From contig PUDQ02000001.1 in assembly GCA_002964805.2 (NCBI GenBank), forward strand, positions 2,008,001 to 2,072,000: 64,000 nucleotides of DNA. The letters run 5' to 3'. A model generated the notes under the pieces. It searched no databases, was not told the DNA's origin, and saw only the letters and a program-made list of their open reading frames with translations. This DNA comes from Trametes villosa. Taxonomy: Eukaryota > Basidiomycota > Agaricomycetes > Polyporales > Polyporaceae. Shown in pieces: positions 23,389-34,726 of the stretch. Made by a program: the position numbers and the translations under genes. The stretch's first letter is position 1, and every line of letters starts with the position of its first letter.

Positions 23389-24301
23389 ATGTCTACCTCC
23401 TATAATCCATCCCCTGCCTTCCGCGACGCCGCCGCCTACCTCTCCAACGCGCCCGCGCTGAACTCGGTGACGAACGCGACGAAGCTCGAGGTCGAGAGTC
23501 CCTCCCGATCTTGCACGGATGTGCGCACGAACCTGACCCGCGTCCGCGTAGGATAGCTCTATGCCATCTTCAAGTACCTGACCGTATCGCCGTCGCCGAA
23601 CACGCCGAAGCCGTCCATCTTCGACTTCACGGGCAAGGCGAAGTGGGACGCGTGGCGGACCGCCGGCGAGCTGTACGGCGACCGCCCGGCGGACGCGGAG
23701 GCGCGCTACCTCGAGATCGCGCGCAGCTTGGAGTGGACGGAGGGAAAGCAGGCCGAGCCGGAGCCCGTGCGGGAGGAGGGCGAGGGCGGGGGTGAGGATG
23801 AGGATGAAGAGGACATATGGGACAGCGACGATGCCCCGAAGCAAACGGGCGAGAAGGGCGCAATAGGGCGCGTCATGAGCACGATGGTCTTCGCGGAGGA
23901 CGAAGAGAGTGCGAACGCGAGCCCAGTCTCTACCCTGGCCATCTCTGGCGATGCAGAGGCGTTGGCGTCGTACCTGCAAGAACATCCGGAGGTGGACGTC
24001 AATGCGCCGGACGAGAATGTGGGTACACCGTGCCCCGGGGAAGGTCTCATGCTAACTGTGATCTCAGGGTTACACTGCGCTACACCTAGCGGCAGACCGG
24101 GGAAACGCTGAAATCCTCAAGGTCTTGCTAGAGCGCGGAGCCGACAGAGAAATCAAGGTATGCAGCCCCTGTGCATGTACTGAACGTATAACCCACCTCG
24201 CACAGGACCAGGACGAGTTCACGGCAAAGGAGTTGGCGGAGGTATCAGGGCACGATGAAATTGTAGACCTGCTGTCGGATACACGCAATCCATCCTCCTA
24301 G
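23389..24301 (+). CDS. Acyl-CoA-binding protein with C-terminal ankyrin repeats (ACBD6-like)
   Basis: Exons are 23389-23490, 23557-24018, 24068-24157 and 24206-24301, giving 249 aa. The N-terminal acyl-CoA-binding fold (FRDAAAYLSNAP, LYAIFKYLTVSP, TGKAKWDAWR) spans about residues 8-95. An acidic linker (EEGEGGGEDEDEEDIW) follows. At the C-terminus are about two ankyrin repeats (PVSTLAISGDAEALASYL, then GYTALHLAADRGNAEILKVL). This architecture matches ACBD6-type proteins, which bind long-chain acyl-CoA. The second half of the ACB domain starts after intron 1, where the YxxFKxxT motif sits immediately at the splice junction. No transmembrane or targeting signal is apparent. Confidence 0.88.
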
Positions 24302-24481
24302 AGCCCCCACCATCCTCCCACTTCCCCGCGTGTCGCTGCGTCTCCCGGTACGTTCGCGCGGCAGGCAGTGGCTCGAGTGGTAGTGTGCAGAGCGGAGATC
24401 GGCGCAGAAGCTCCTCTATGTGTATTATACCGTCATGGGGTGATTAAGAGCTTGTAGTAGTACACAGGGTCGCCCGGTCCG

Positions 24482-24893
24482 TCATGCTGCAGTAGGCTGT
24501 GGTGCGGTGCTAGCCTCGGCGACTTCTGTCGGTGCCGCGGGTGTATTTTGTCTGGGAGCTTCTGGCAAGATGTTGCGGTCGGGGCCGAGAACACCACCCT
24601 ACGCACGGCATAAGCCTCTGCTCTGCACACCACCGGCCGGATGAGAGACGCACCATCTGCAGGAGCTCCGTAACCGTCTCGCTGGGCGTCGCGCCGACCT
24701 TGAGCCAGTACTTGATGCGCTGCACGCTCCACTCGATCGTCTTCGTCGACTCGCCCGGCTTGAGGCGCGGGTTGTAGACCCCGAGGAGCTCGATGGGCTT
24801 CGCGTTGCGCCGCTGCCGCTGGTTCACGGCCACGATGTGGAAGATGCGGTTGTTGCGCACGCCGTGCACGGCCATCCGGATTCTGACGGCCAT
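24482..24893 (-). CDS. MRPS16: Mitochondrial small-subunit ribosomal protein bS16m
   Basis: Exons on the minus strand are 24654-24893 and 24482-24598, giving 118 aa. Bacterial S16 family blocks are clear: VRIRMAVHGVRNNRIFHIVA, then KPIELLGVYNPRL, then IKYWLKVGATPSETVTELL. After the 55-nt intron comes GGVLGPDRNILPEA, matching the family GG-x-L-x-PD motif; this fixed the acceptor choice at 24599, because another acceptor further along gives an unrelated tail. The product is a component of the mitochondrial 37S subunit. Upstream (24909-24943) is a C/T-rich microsatellite on the coding strand. The gene converges with the ACB/ankyrin gene at 180 bp. Confidence 0.9.
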
Positions 24894-25354
24894 GGTGCAA
24901 GAGTGGACGAGGGAGAGGGGGAGGGAGAGGGGGAGGGAGAGGGCGCGGGGTTGGTGACGGGAGTGGTGGTGGCTGAGCGCAACTTGCAGCTGCACGAGAC
25001 GGCAAACGCGAAAGGAGGTGCGTTAGCGCCCGTGTACTTTCCCGCCCACCACACTAGGGCGGCCGCTTGAGCAGCTTCCTTTGACTCCGAGTCGCGAAAT
25101 TCCTTAGAGAATCATGGAGCGGTTTTGAGGGTGCTAGGAGTGTCTCTACATGTATCTGTTGCGATGCCAGCGCTCGAGTCCCTCGTTGAAGGAAGGGGCT
25201 ACGAGTGTAGCGACGGCATGTTTGCCCAACGCAATCTTATACAGGGGAAACGGTATGATAGTTCGTCACAGTACAACACAGCAAGTGCGAGATAGCAAGT
25301 CTAGACGGCGAAGAGCTGTCCAAGACATGAAGGGACGCGACGCGTCTACACGTC
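24894..25354. other. mS16 promoter and LSm5 3' flank
   Basis: No gene seen. Next to the mS16 start is a purine-rich microsatellite (24909-24943). The remainder is unremarkable flank between two minus-strand genes. Confidence 0.4.
24909..24943. repeat. Short purine tandem repeat (12-nt unit, three copies)
   Basis: The unit GAGGGAGAGGGG repeats three times with one mismatch at the end, ending 16 bases upstream of the mS16 start codon. On the transcribed strand it is a pyrimidine tract in the probable 5' UTR or core promoter. Confidence 0.75.
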
Positions 25355-25835
25355 CTACGGCCCTGAACTGCCAGGGATCAACTAGACATCCAAGACAAAA
25401 TCGTCAGACGATAGCATCGCATATAGCCAGTGGTACATGCCATGCAGATGTTGTTCCCGTTGAGCAGCGTCTGGTTGAGCTTCGTTTTCTTGCGTCCTTG
25501 CGGTGTGTGTTCGCTAGGTCGGCGCGTCAGACGATACGACATAAGCCTGGCAACAGTCGACTTACTACTCGGTCACATCCTCGAGGACCATGTCTACGCA
25601 AAGCAAACCGGGTCAGCATCTATTGCTAGCAAAAGAGCGCACACGAGGCAGTCTACTTACTGACGAAGTCATCGAATCCAAGCAGAGTTCCTGTGAACTC
25701 CCGCTCGCTTTTCATGATGACCCAGATGCGCGAGCCGATACATCTATCGATCAGCTCTGCGAAATACGTGTTATGAACCCGTCCCGTATGAATTAAGCAA
25801 GCGAACATACCGAGTGGGAGAATCTGGCTGGCCAT
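25355..25835 (-). CDS. LSM5: U6 snRNA-associated Sm-like protein LSm5
   Basis: Exons on the minus strand are 25811-25835, 25661-25756, 25566-25593, 25441-25513 and 25355-25381, giving 82 aa. Sm motif 1 reads ELIDRCIGSRIWVIMKSERE then FTGTLLGFDDFVNMVLED; Sm motif 2 reads LLNGNNICMLIPGSSGP. LSm5 is part of the LSm1-7 (mRNA decay) and LSm2-8 (U6 snRNA) rings. Intron 4 (25382-25440) starts with GC (ATG|GCATGT) and ends CTAG; no GT donor nearby yields the conserved ICM-LIPG junction, so a GC-AG intron is inferred. Five exons for 82 residues is dense even for this genome. Confidence 0.92.
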
Positions 25836-26324
25836 GTCGTGTTGGTCTGTGGTGAACCACACCTCCTGGCATGCTTTCCTAATTCGTGAGCACACCCTTC
25901 ACAATTCCTTAGGCGCGCATACATGAGCTGCGGCAAGACAGAATATGTAGTTCACAAGTTTGCTGCTGTTCGACAGATATAAACGGGCTAGAGGCAGACT
26001 TTCTCGCAATCCAAAGATCCTGCATAAACGAAGAAACTCGCATTTCTTCCAAGGAATGTGGGTAATACACCGCAATCCGAATCATGACAACAGGGAGGAC
26101 CGACACGCATGGCGCCTCCAGCCTAGCAAGGAGTATATACATAATCGTTCGTAGGGATATGAGGCAGCACACTGGAGACCAGCCAAGCCAACCGAGACGG
26201 AGGAAGGGTCGATGCTGAGGGAGAGACGCGCTTGATATTCTGTATGGTGTTGCAAGACTACACGATGGTGGGGAATGATAGGAAAGAGGAACGAGAGACT
26301 GCGGCTACACAACAAAGACACCCT
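25836..26324. other. LSm5 promoter and importin-alpha 3' flank
   Basis: About 490 bases without a recognisable gene. It is less GC-rich than its surroundings, consistent with UTR and promoter sequence. Small open frames on both strands have no known motif. Confidence 0.4.
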
Positions 26325-28195
26325 TTACTGCCCGAAGCTAAAACCACCAGGAGGAGGGGCGGCACCGTCCGTGTTGAACTGATATAGACCATTAGCCATG
26401 GATTCGCCACTCACAAAGACTGAGATGCTTACCTGGAACGTCCCTGTCGCATCGACGGCGGGCTCGGCGTCCTCGTCGTCGGGGAAGTACTTGTCCATGA
26501 TGTTGAACGCCTTCTTGTAGATCTCGAGGTTGTCGTGCTGCTGGAGGTTGTGGATCGTGACCATGCCGCCGGCCTCCTCGACGAACTGGGCGTATTGGTT
26601 GACGGCACCAGGGCCCGCAGCCTGCTTGTCCATCTCGCCAACCTTCAGGATGTTGTCGAGGCCGTCGAGCGCGACCTGGATGATCTTGTTGTCCATCATC
26701 GTGAGAAGGTCGCAGAGGGGCTTGATGCAGCCCTGCGACACGAGGTAGCGGATCTGCGACGGCTCCTGGAGACCACCCGAGGTGGCGTTCGAGATCGCCC
26801 AGCATGCCTCCTTCTTCGTCTTGAAGTCGGCGTTCTGGAGGATGTTGATGAGGGGCGGGATGATGTTGGCGTCGATGACAGCCTGGATCTGCTGGGGCGA
26901 GCCAGCGGTGACGTTGGAGATTGTCCAGCAGGCCTCCTTCCGGATACCGTCCTTGGGCGAGGACAGGAGAGAGAGGAGGGCAGGGAGGGCACCAGAGGTG
27001 ATGACAACCTGTGTCTGCAGGTCGTCGCCAGTGACGATGTTACCGACCGACCGGAGCGCGGGGGTCTGGACAGACGTCGACGGGTGCATGAGGAGGTCGA
27101 CCAGACGCCTGCAGACACCAGACTCAATGACAGCCTGGATCTTGTCGTTCGAGCCGTCAGACAGGTAGGAAATCGCCCAGCAAGCGTCAATGAGGATCTC
27201 GTCGTCCAAAGAGTAGATCAATTTCGTGAGCACGGGCAGTGCTGGCGAGATCTAAGCGAATATGAGTGCAAAGCGGGGAGTAGACGCTGAATGGGACATA
27301 CCAGATCCCAATCGGGCTGCGGCGACTTGCCTCGGCAGAAGTTGCTGAGCGTCCAAGTGGCGTTGCGGAGCATGCTGAGCTTGTTGTTCTCACTCAGCAG
27401 GTTCAGAAGTGGTCGCAGGGCACCCTGCTGGAGGACGTAGTCGCGGCATTGGGGGCTGTCACCAGCGATGTTGCCCAGAGCCCACACGGCCTGCTCCCGC
27501 ACGTCGGGAACGGGAGAAGAGAGGAGCTTGATGAACTCCGGGACCGCCTGCGCACCGATCACGACCTGGGTGTGCTCTGCCGTGCCGGAAGCAATGTTGG
27601 TCAAGGCCCAAGCAGCCTCGAACTAAGGGTGGCGTTAGCATTGACCAGCAGGCAAAAAGCAAGAGTGGAGGTACCTGGAGCATGGGGTTGTCACCCCGGA
27701 GGAACTCGACGAAACGGGGTACGACGCCGCACTCAATAACGCGCTCGATCGGGGGGTTCTTTTCTTTTGAGAGCAGCTTGCGGAACTTGGTAGTCGCGTC
27801 CAGTTGACGATCGGCATCATCGGAGAACACGCCCGCAATCATGTCCTCGGCGAGCTGGGAGCCATGGTGAGCACAAAGGACGCGATGAGCCGACGCGTGA
27901 TAAGACGTACGGGAGACTCCCAGTTGCCCACACCGCTCTCATCGTCGGACTCGGCACCGGTGCTGGGGAGGAAGTTGCGCCTCTTGGAGATGTTTTCCTC
28001 GCGCTTTTGCCTGCGAATCTCGACCTGCTGTTCCTCGCGGCGGCGCCGGAGCTCGTCCTGCTTCAAGCCACCCTTGCTCTTGTACTCTGTTGATTGGTGG
28101 GGGTTAGTAAGGATCGAGAAGAGCAGGCACGCTGGGACGCGTCGAGAGCGAGGGGGATGCGTACCGTTCTTGCGATGTGCCACACGGGACTCCAT
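26325..28195 (-). CDS. SRP1: Importin subunit alpha (SRP1/KAP60 type)
   Basis: Exons on the minus strand are 28165-28195, 27911-28086, 27675-27854, 27302-27622, 26433-27251 and 26325-26378, giving 526 aa. An importin-beta-binding domain rich in Arg ([19 protein letters not shown]) lies at about residues 20-50. About ten armadillo repeats follow, with the Trp/Asn ladder visible as [50 protein letters not shown] and [10 protein letters not shown]. The C-terminus is acidic then Gly/Pro-rich ([11 protein letters not shown]). This is the adaptor that carries classical NLS cargo together with importin beta. A second nuclear transport receptor (MTR10) lies 5 kb away, but the two are not arranged as a cluster. 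Confidence 0.95.
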
Positions 28196-28479
28196 GATGG
28201 TGGATGTAGAAGGGAAAGGAGTGCTATGCGGAAGAAGACCTGGACGCGCAAAGAGCCTCGCACTCAAGCACTGCACAAAGATCGTGACGGCGCGTGGCTC
28301 AGTCACAGTCACGCGTCCTTGACTCGAATCCTCCCGAAAGCCTCTTTCTCTCGACGCGTTCGCAGGCAGTTTTCAGTTTGATATACATCGTACAGCCTCC
28401 GACAGGCTGCGCATACAGCGAAGAAAGGAACGATAAATTTATGGCAAGTGTACTGATGAATCAGCTCGAGATCAACCCT

Positions 28480-29556
28480 CTACCCAATAACGCGCGTCGG
28501 GCGGCCATCCAGGAAAGCACCGATGTTCTCGACCGTCTGTCTCCAGAACGTCTACTGGACGTGAGCATATTGATCTCGGGCCCTATACAGCACCAACGCA
28601 CCTCGTAGTTATCGTCGCTCACATAGCCCATATGCGGGCTTAGGGTGACGTTAGACAGCTTCCTGAGAGGGTGGTCGAGTGGCAACGGCTCTTCGTCGAA
28701 GACATCCAGCCCCGCCCCGGCGATCCGCTTCTCCTGCAGCACCTTCACCAACGCGTCTTCTTCCACAAGGGGTCCCCGAGAGGTATTGATGAAGAACGCG
28801 GTCGGTTTCAGGAGAGCCAGATCGGCAGCGGTGATCATATGGTGCGTCCGCTCCGACAGGACCATCTGAATGGACAGGACGTCGCTGCGCCGGAACAGCT
28901 CTTCCTTCGTGGAAATGAACGTAACTCCCGCCTTTTCAGCCCGGTCAGGCGTGAGGTGGGGCGACCAGCCGATCACCTCCATGCCGAAGGCTTTCGCGAT
29001 CTGGTACGAGATGTCAGCCCAACGTCCGACCATCTAATCGAATTGCACTTACTTGTGCTGTCTGCCCACCAAGTTTGCCCACGCCCACCAGGCCCAGCTT
29101 TTTCCCGGCCAGGGCTACAGGAATGGTGCTCTGCCACGGCACCGCGCTCGCCTTAGTACGCGCGTCCTCCACGACGATGTACCGAACGGTCGAAAGGATG
29201 AGCGCCCAGATGTGTTCCAGCGTCGAGTTGCCCTTGCCAGTGGTACCCGACACGACGATGCCCTTGGCCTTCGCGTGTGCGACGTCGATCCCCGCGTTCA
29301 GCATTCCCGTCGTAGCGATGAGACGCAGATTCGGGAGGCGGTCCAGCAAGGACGCCCGAAACTTCGTGCGCTCTCTCATTGCGCATATGATGGCATAGGG
29401 CTCCAGCCTCTTGGCTTGGACATCTTCATCGGCCGTTGTGTCCGGGAAGAAGTCGATGGTCAGGCGATCCTGTAGGCTCGACCAGTCCGCGAACTTCAGC
29501 GCGACGTTCTGGTAATCGTCGAGGATCGCAACCCGGATTTGTTTCTGTTCCGACAT
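28480..29556 (-). CDS. D-isomer-specific 2-hydroxyacid dehydrogenase
   Basis: Exons on the minus strand are 29053-29556, 28602-29000 and 28480-28551, giving 324 aa. The Rossmann-type dinucleotide motif reads GKKLGLVGVGKLGGQTAQIA (about residues 150-169). The catalytic residues of the family are visible: Arg in INTSRGPLV, Glu in DVFDEEPL and His in LSPHMGY. The substrate-binding N-terminal domain contains TTGMLNAGID and GIVVSGTTGKGNSTLEH. It reduces a 2-keto acid with NAD(P)H; within the family it could be a glyoxylate/hydroxypyruvate-type reductase or a phosphoglycerate-dehydrogenase relative, which sequence alone does not settle. The short last exon (FWRQTVENIGAFLDGRPTRV) required the TAG acceptor at 28552-28554. 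Confidence 0.88.
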
Positions 29557-29616
29557 CTGTCTGTGCGTGATTTCGGAGAGACAGTGGAACGTGTCGCTGG
29601 TGTCTGGAAGTGGCTA

Positions 29617-29625
29617 GCATATATA
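29617..29625 (-). promoter_or_regulatory. TATA box of the 2-hydroxyacid dehydrogenase gene
   Basis: On the minus strand the sequence reads TATATATGC about 61 bases upstream of the start at 29556, in an otherwise GC-rich flank. Confidence 0.4.
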
Positions 29626-29816
29626 GCACCTCCCTATTCTATTTCAAAACACGGGCCGGCATTATCCGCCGGCCTTGAAAACGTCAGCGGAAGACCATAT
29701 GATGAGATGCGTACCTTGTCATGGCTGGAGCCATGGGATTTATATGCTGTAAAGCGGGTGGGAGAGCTGCAAGAGAATTGAATAGGTCCATACTACGAAT
29801 TACACGACGCTGCAGT

Positions 29817-32800
29817 CTACGTATCATTATCGAAAGGGTACTGAACATCACGGTCAGCGACTGTTCCGTGCGAAGGAGAGAAGGTAAACTGACCTCAAAC
29901 GACTCCGGCGGATCCGCCTCAGGCGCACTCTCGTCGAGGGCAATGTGGCGACCCGCTGCTGTCGGTGGCGGGTTTTGCGCGGCGGGCGCAGCCCCTGCTG
30001 CGGGTGCCACTGCCTGCGTCGCGAATTCAATGTACTCCGCCTCCTCGCCCGGGCGAGTGTCGGCCATGATCAGGATGCCACCACCACCCGCGTAGCGTTC
30101 TGCGGCAAGCGCCGCTGCTGAGGGAGACCTCGCAGGCTTCGCGGCGCTGGGGGGAGGACGTGTCGAGACGACGCGCACGGGCTGGTACCGGTTGTCGCCG
30201 GGGAAGGTGATGTACGCCAACTGCGCGGGTGTCACCCTCGCGAAGTTGCTGAGCTTCTCAGACGACGGCTCCGGTTTCCGGGACTTAGGCGTGCTCGTGC
30301 CCTCGGCGAGGTTGGATAGGGACCCGGAGATGGGGGAGACGTCCTCGTTGCGTGTTGTGGAGGTCTCGCCCTTCATCTCGACATCACCGTCCTTCTTGTC
30401 GTCCTAGTAATCGGCCGTTGAGTATGTCACCCTAGCCTGTGAAATGAATGAACTCACGGAGGTACCAGTCTCGCCCTCCGCAGCAGCCTTTCTCTTTTCA
30501 CGGGCCTTCGCCTTCGCCGTGGTGGAGAGGACGGCCGTCGCGACCTTGGCAACAGCTTCCTTCTTCGGCGGCTTCGTCGACGAGGGGTATGCGAACAAAC
30601 TTGGCTTCGCGTTGGAGACGAACTCGAACTTCGGCGCCTTCAGGTTCTCGTCGAGACCAATGATGCCGGTGGGCTCGAACGCGAGACACGCGCAGTGCGC
30701 AAGCGGGTACCAGTACCAGAACTGGCAGAAGAGAACCATACCGACAATGGCGCTGGTGTTGCGGCTGCCCGCCCGGCTCTGGAGGCTGATGGTGACGTTA
30801 CGGCCGCCGGCATCGATGAGGCCCTGTCCGAGAGCAGCACCGAAGCGCGCCATTGGGTCGTCGTGCTTGTCCGAAACGATCTTCGCGTAGAGTGCGCGAG
30901 TGGGGGCCAGGGAGGGAGATGACGCTTCTGACTGCTCGACGAGAATCATGCCCAGAGAGATGAGAGCGCCTTGCCGGACGAAGTCGACGCTGTCGCGAGT
31001 CATAGGCTCAAGGATGTCAACAGCATCCTGCGCAGGTTGTCAGAGATAGGTAGAATACAGGCATCGCGCAGCACCTACCTGGAGACCAGTGCCGGCGCAA
31101 GCAATGCCGAGAGCGAGCGTCGCGCCGCAGCGGACGTGAGGGTTGTAGCTCTCCGACAGCAACTGCACGATCCTTGGTACCTGCGCCGGGTTCTTGAACA
31201 GCAGGAACGCAAGACTCGTCACAGCAGCGCGACGGACATCGTCGGAGGTGTCCGAGACGGCAACGTGCAGCAGTTGACGGATTGCGGCGTTGTTGGAGGT
31301 GCCCGCGTACGCCAATGCAAGCGTGTAGACACCACCGTAACGCAAGATGGGGTCCTGGAGACAGCATGAGTAACAACAAAGCAATAGGTCGAGGGGCTGC
31401 GCACCTTCTCCGCCATGAGCAACTTGACCATCTCGTCCGCCTCCTCTTGCCGTCCGTAGAAGATCAACGCCAAACCGATAGCAAGGCCACGGATGATCTT
31501 CTCGTGCTGCGTCTCCCTGGCGTACGTCAACATCTCCTCCGCGCTCGTGCCGTCCGCGGTGCCCAGCATGATCAGACCCATAGCGTAACCCGCCGCCTCG
31601 CCAGCAACTGCCGAGTCGGTGAAGAGCGTCTGCTTCAGGTCATCGTATGCCTCTGCACTCTTGCCGCCCATGCCCGCCACACCGAGACCGAGCGCAGCAC
31701 CGTGCTGGACGACTTCGCTAGAAGCGTTCTTGAGGAGGTTGCGCAGGTAGTTCTCGACCTCCTGGCCACTTCCGACCCCAGCGTTCACGAGACCGAGCGC
31801 ATACAAAGCGCCGCCCTCCGAGTAGGCTGCGCTGCCAGTGGTGCTCTCCGCGCCTTGCGTGGGGAGGTAGGGGCCGAGGATGTTCATGCTCTCCTGGAAG
31901 TGGCCCTTGTGGATGACACCGATCGCAGCCGCCGCGGAGAATTTGGACCAGTTGTTCGCGAGCGCGAGCCAGTCCAGGTTCTCGTGAAGGAAGACGTCGG
32001 ACGTTGTCCCGGCGTGCATGAACGCGTTCTGGAGCGTAAGGGCGGTGTGGTAGATTGATGACCGGGGCTCGAGCGCGTCCTAGACCACAGTCAATCACGG
32101 TACGCAGAAGGCAAAACTGAGCAACATACTCTGGTATTCTTGAGGATGAGCATGTCGACCTTGTTGTTCCGCTTAAGGAACTCAAGGTACAGCTTGATGG
32201 ATTCCTGCCCAAGGAGGATCTTCCGCAGCTGGTCATAGATGGGCTTCGACTCCTGCAGAGCATGTCAACTCATGCTGTCTAGAGCGGGCAAGAGACGCGC
32301 TCACCTCGTTGCCCTCAGGAAGGTCTTTCCTGATAGCCTCGAGGAAGTCCTGGCCGCCACCCTCAACCAGGTCGAACGCGAACTGGTACGCGAGAAGCTT
32401 CTGGCTCGGAACTAGCGAGTTGAGGAAGTTGACGGTCATTTCGGGGGAGTTGAGGGTGACGAGGATACGGGTCAAAGAGTACACATGCGAGGACTTGGCG
32501 TCGCCGGCCGGGGCGGGGAACAAGGGGAACAGGAACTTGAGGACTTCGTCGCGGTATGCCAGGGGGAACGCAGTGTCGAGGACGGCCTCCATCGCGTACG
32601 AAAGAAGGCTCGTGTCGTGTGTCTGCTCGTATATGTGCTTGATTACGTCCAGACGTCTTGACTCTAGGGCAATGCCGATTGCCTGCATATACCATGAGCG
32701 AAGTTCGTATTCAGACAAGTTGGATACTTGCCTGCCTGAACTCTCCGTCTTCTATGCATCGCCGGAAGATACCCTCAATTATGCCCTGTAGCCTGGAGTC

Positions 32801-33313
32801 AATCTTGCCCTCTCCCGCCTGTTCCGCCGTCCGACTCTTGATGTAGCGGTCGATGGCTTTCGCTACAAACGGAATCACCGCCGCGTTAGAAGTAGAACGC
32901 GTCCAGTTCTCTGAAGGCACGCACAGACTACGGTTTCCACGTATTCCTCGGTTCCAGGAGTGCGACTGTCCGTCTCGAACGCGCTTCCTGCACCGAGAGC
33001 GAAGGACAAGGCCTCATCGTATTCGCCGAGGTAATAGTAGACCTTGCTCGCGAGTAGTGCAGCCTGGTCGTGAGCCTCTTGAGGGAGCTCCTCGCTCTCG
33101 TAGAGAGACTCACTGCAGACAAGGGTCTCGTCAGGTCATGAACCACTGCAAAGAGGTGATTACTTACATGAGGGCAATGTGCTCGGAGATCTCAGCCCAG
33201 AACTGTGGCACGAGCGAGTTGAGAGACTTGAGCGCGTACTGCTTGAGCAGCGGCTCGGGGTCAAAGAGTAGTGCGAGCACGCCCGCGGCGGAGGACTGTG
33301 TGAGGGCAACCAT
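29817..33313 (-). CDS. RPN2: 26S proteasome regulatory particle non-ATPase subunit RPN2 (PSMD1)
   Basis: Exons on the minus strand are 33168-33313, 32925-33112, 32732-32862, 32305-32682, 32130-32252, 31405-32079, 31079-31354, 30458-31027, 29894-30403 and 29817-29840, giving 1006 aa, the family size. The N-terminal helical region ([37 protein letters not shown]) leads into the PC-repeat toroid with Gly-rich repeats ([45 protein letters not shown]). The C-terminus ends YPFDNDT, as in homologues. Rpn2 is the largest scaffold of the proteasome base. Intron 3 (32683-32731) is a GC-AG intron with a perfect AG|GCAAGT donor. The start at 33313 gives the conserved N-terminus; an in-frame ATG at 33346 would add 11 residues. 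Confidence 0.94.
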
Positions 33314-33574
33314 GGTTGCGGGGAGAGCAGAGAGTGTGGAGGCCAAGCAGAGTACGCGTCGAGTCCACTTCGCTTTTGGGACGCGTCAGCGACGCACGCG
33401 AGCGCTTCACCTTAGACGCTCATACTGGGCGCCAAATTGGGAGACCGCCACGTGTGGTTACATAATCCGGCGGGCGCCTCGTGCGTTCCGAGCCGTGCCA
33501 GACCTCGCCCGTTCCCAAAAGCCAGGTCGCGACTCGTTCATCCCGCTTTCATCCTATCCATCACCACCGCCGCC
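33314..33574. promoter_or_regulatory. Bidirectional promoter between RPN2 and COX6A
   Basis: A 261-bp divergent gap. No consensus TATA box is clear on either side. The sequence near 33355-33400 contains repeated ACGCG/GCGTC-type steps; no binding factor can be assigned by eye. Confidence 0.4.
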
Positions 33575-34242
33575 ATGTCCATGCTCGCCGCTCGTCGCGC
33601 CGCACTGCGTGCGGTCCCCCGCGCCCGCAACTTCTCCGCTGCTGCTGGCAAGTCCACCTACCGCCAGGAGCTGGACGCGACCGTTCACCACGCCGAGGGT
33701 ATGTTGTCGTTTTTGCCCCGCCTCGTTAGGGGGGAGATCTCATGGCGGCTCGCCTGTTACAGAGACCACTGAGCTCTGGCGCAAGATCAGGTATGTGGCT
33801 CTTTCAGTGAGAGTTGGGAGCGGCGGTTGACGAAAATGGCGCAGCTTCTTCGTGTGCCTTCCTGCCAGTCAGTAACCCCCTGCGTGTGACATCATGGTGG
33901 TTTCCTAACAAGAGTCCAGTTGCCGTCTGCGCCCTCTGGGTCCGCAACGTCGAGGCCGAGCACGAGGCTCACCAGGCGCACCTCCTCGAGGAGAACGGCG
34001 GCAAGCTCCCTGAGCCCCCGGCGTACGAGTACCTCAACCGCCGTGGTGAGTCCGGTCTGCCACGCCAACTCCTGAATACCGGCATTTATTCTTCCCCGTA
34101 GCTGGTGGCCCCTTCCCCTGGGGCGCGAACACTCTGTTCTTCAACCCCAAGGTATGTTCGACGCTATTCATGTTGCCGGCGTCATCAATCTGACCGTCTC
34201 GCGCAGGTTAACAAGGACATGAGCCAGACCTCTGAGGAGTAG
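33575..34242 (+). CDS. COX13: Cytochrome c oxidase subunit VIa (COX6A/COX13), mitochondrial
   Basis: Exons are 33575-33698, 33763-33790, 33845-33867, 33920-34045, 34102-34151 and 34207-34242, giving 128 aa. The N-terminus (MLAARRAALRAVPRARNFSA) is a mitochondrial presequence. A single transmembrane helix (KISFFVCLPAIAVCALWV) lies at about 48-65. The intermembrane-space tail carries the family block PPAYEYLNRRAGGPFPWGAN then TLFFNPKVNKDM. Subunit VIa is a nuclear-encoded regulatory subunit of complex IV. Two exons are only 28 and 23 nt, together coding the first half of the transmembrane helix. The last exon and part of intron 5 were copied into the tandem duplication that follows (relic at about 35789-35875). 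Confidence 0.9.
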
Positions 34243-34726
34243 AGTAGTAATCCCTTGACAATACATCCGTTTGAAAGCATACCGAATGATGATGTTGTAC
34301 TGCACAAATCTGCAGGCACCATGTGTTGTTACGTCGCCGAGGCCGTGCATGTCACGGCGCCCCCAGACATCCTCGTTTTTGTCGCCGACATAGACTGGGA
34401 CTGGTTATATGGTTTCGTTCGCGTACGCTCCCTCAGGCCTCATGCTCCAGCTCGCTCTTCCGATGAGCCAGGTGCTGCTCGACGTACTGGGGCAGCGCGT
34501 CACGGATGGCATCAGGAGCCTCACCCTGTATGCATGTGCAGGTGCGGACGCACGTACGTGTACTACGTGATACTGAGGCAGACGGAGTTATGGTAGCAAT
34601 CACCCTGTATTCGGGGATATAACATTACATGGGGGTTTATGTATGGCAAATAGATATGGGGCAGCGAAAGCGAAGGGGTGGTATCATCGACAAGTAATGT
34701 CCGCGATGCAGTACAGATGCGGGAGC
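34243..34726. other. Gap between COX6A and secreted gene A (convergent 3' flanks)
   Basis: No gene. The whole stretch belongs to the duplicated unit and has a diverged counterpart at about 35870-36184. Confidence 0.5.

Noticed and set aside
24532..24598. An alternative acceptor for mS16 giving a KLPDKIHPRHRQ tail
   Set aside because: The TAG acceptor at 24599-24601 gives GGVLGPDRNILP, matching the S16 family; the other tail has no relatives I recognise.
26535..27290. A 251-residue plus-strand open frame opposite importin alpha
   Set aside because: It mirrors the armadillo exons and has an Asp/Arg/Val-rich shadow composition.
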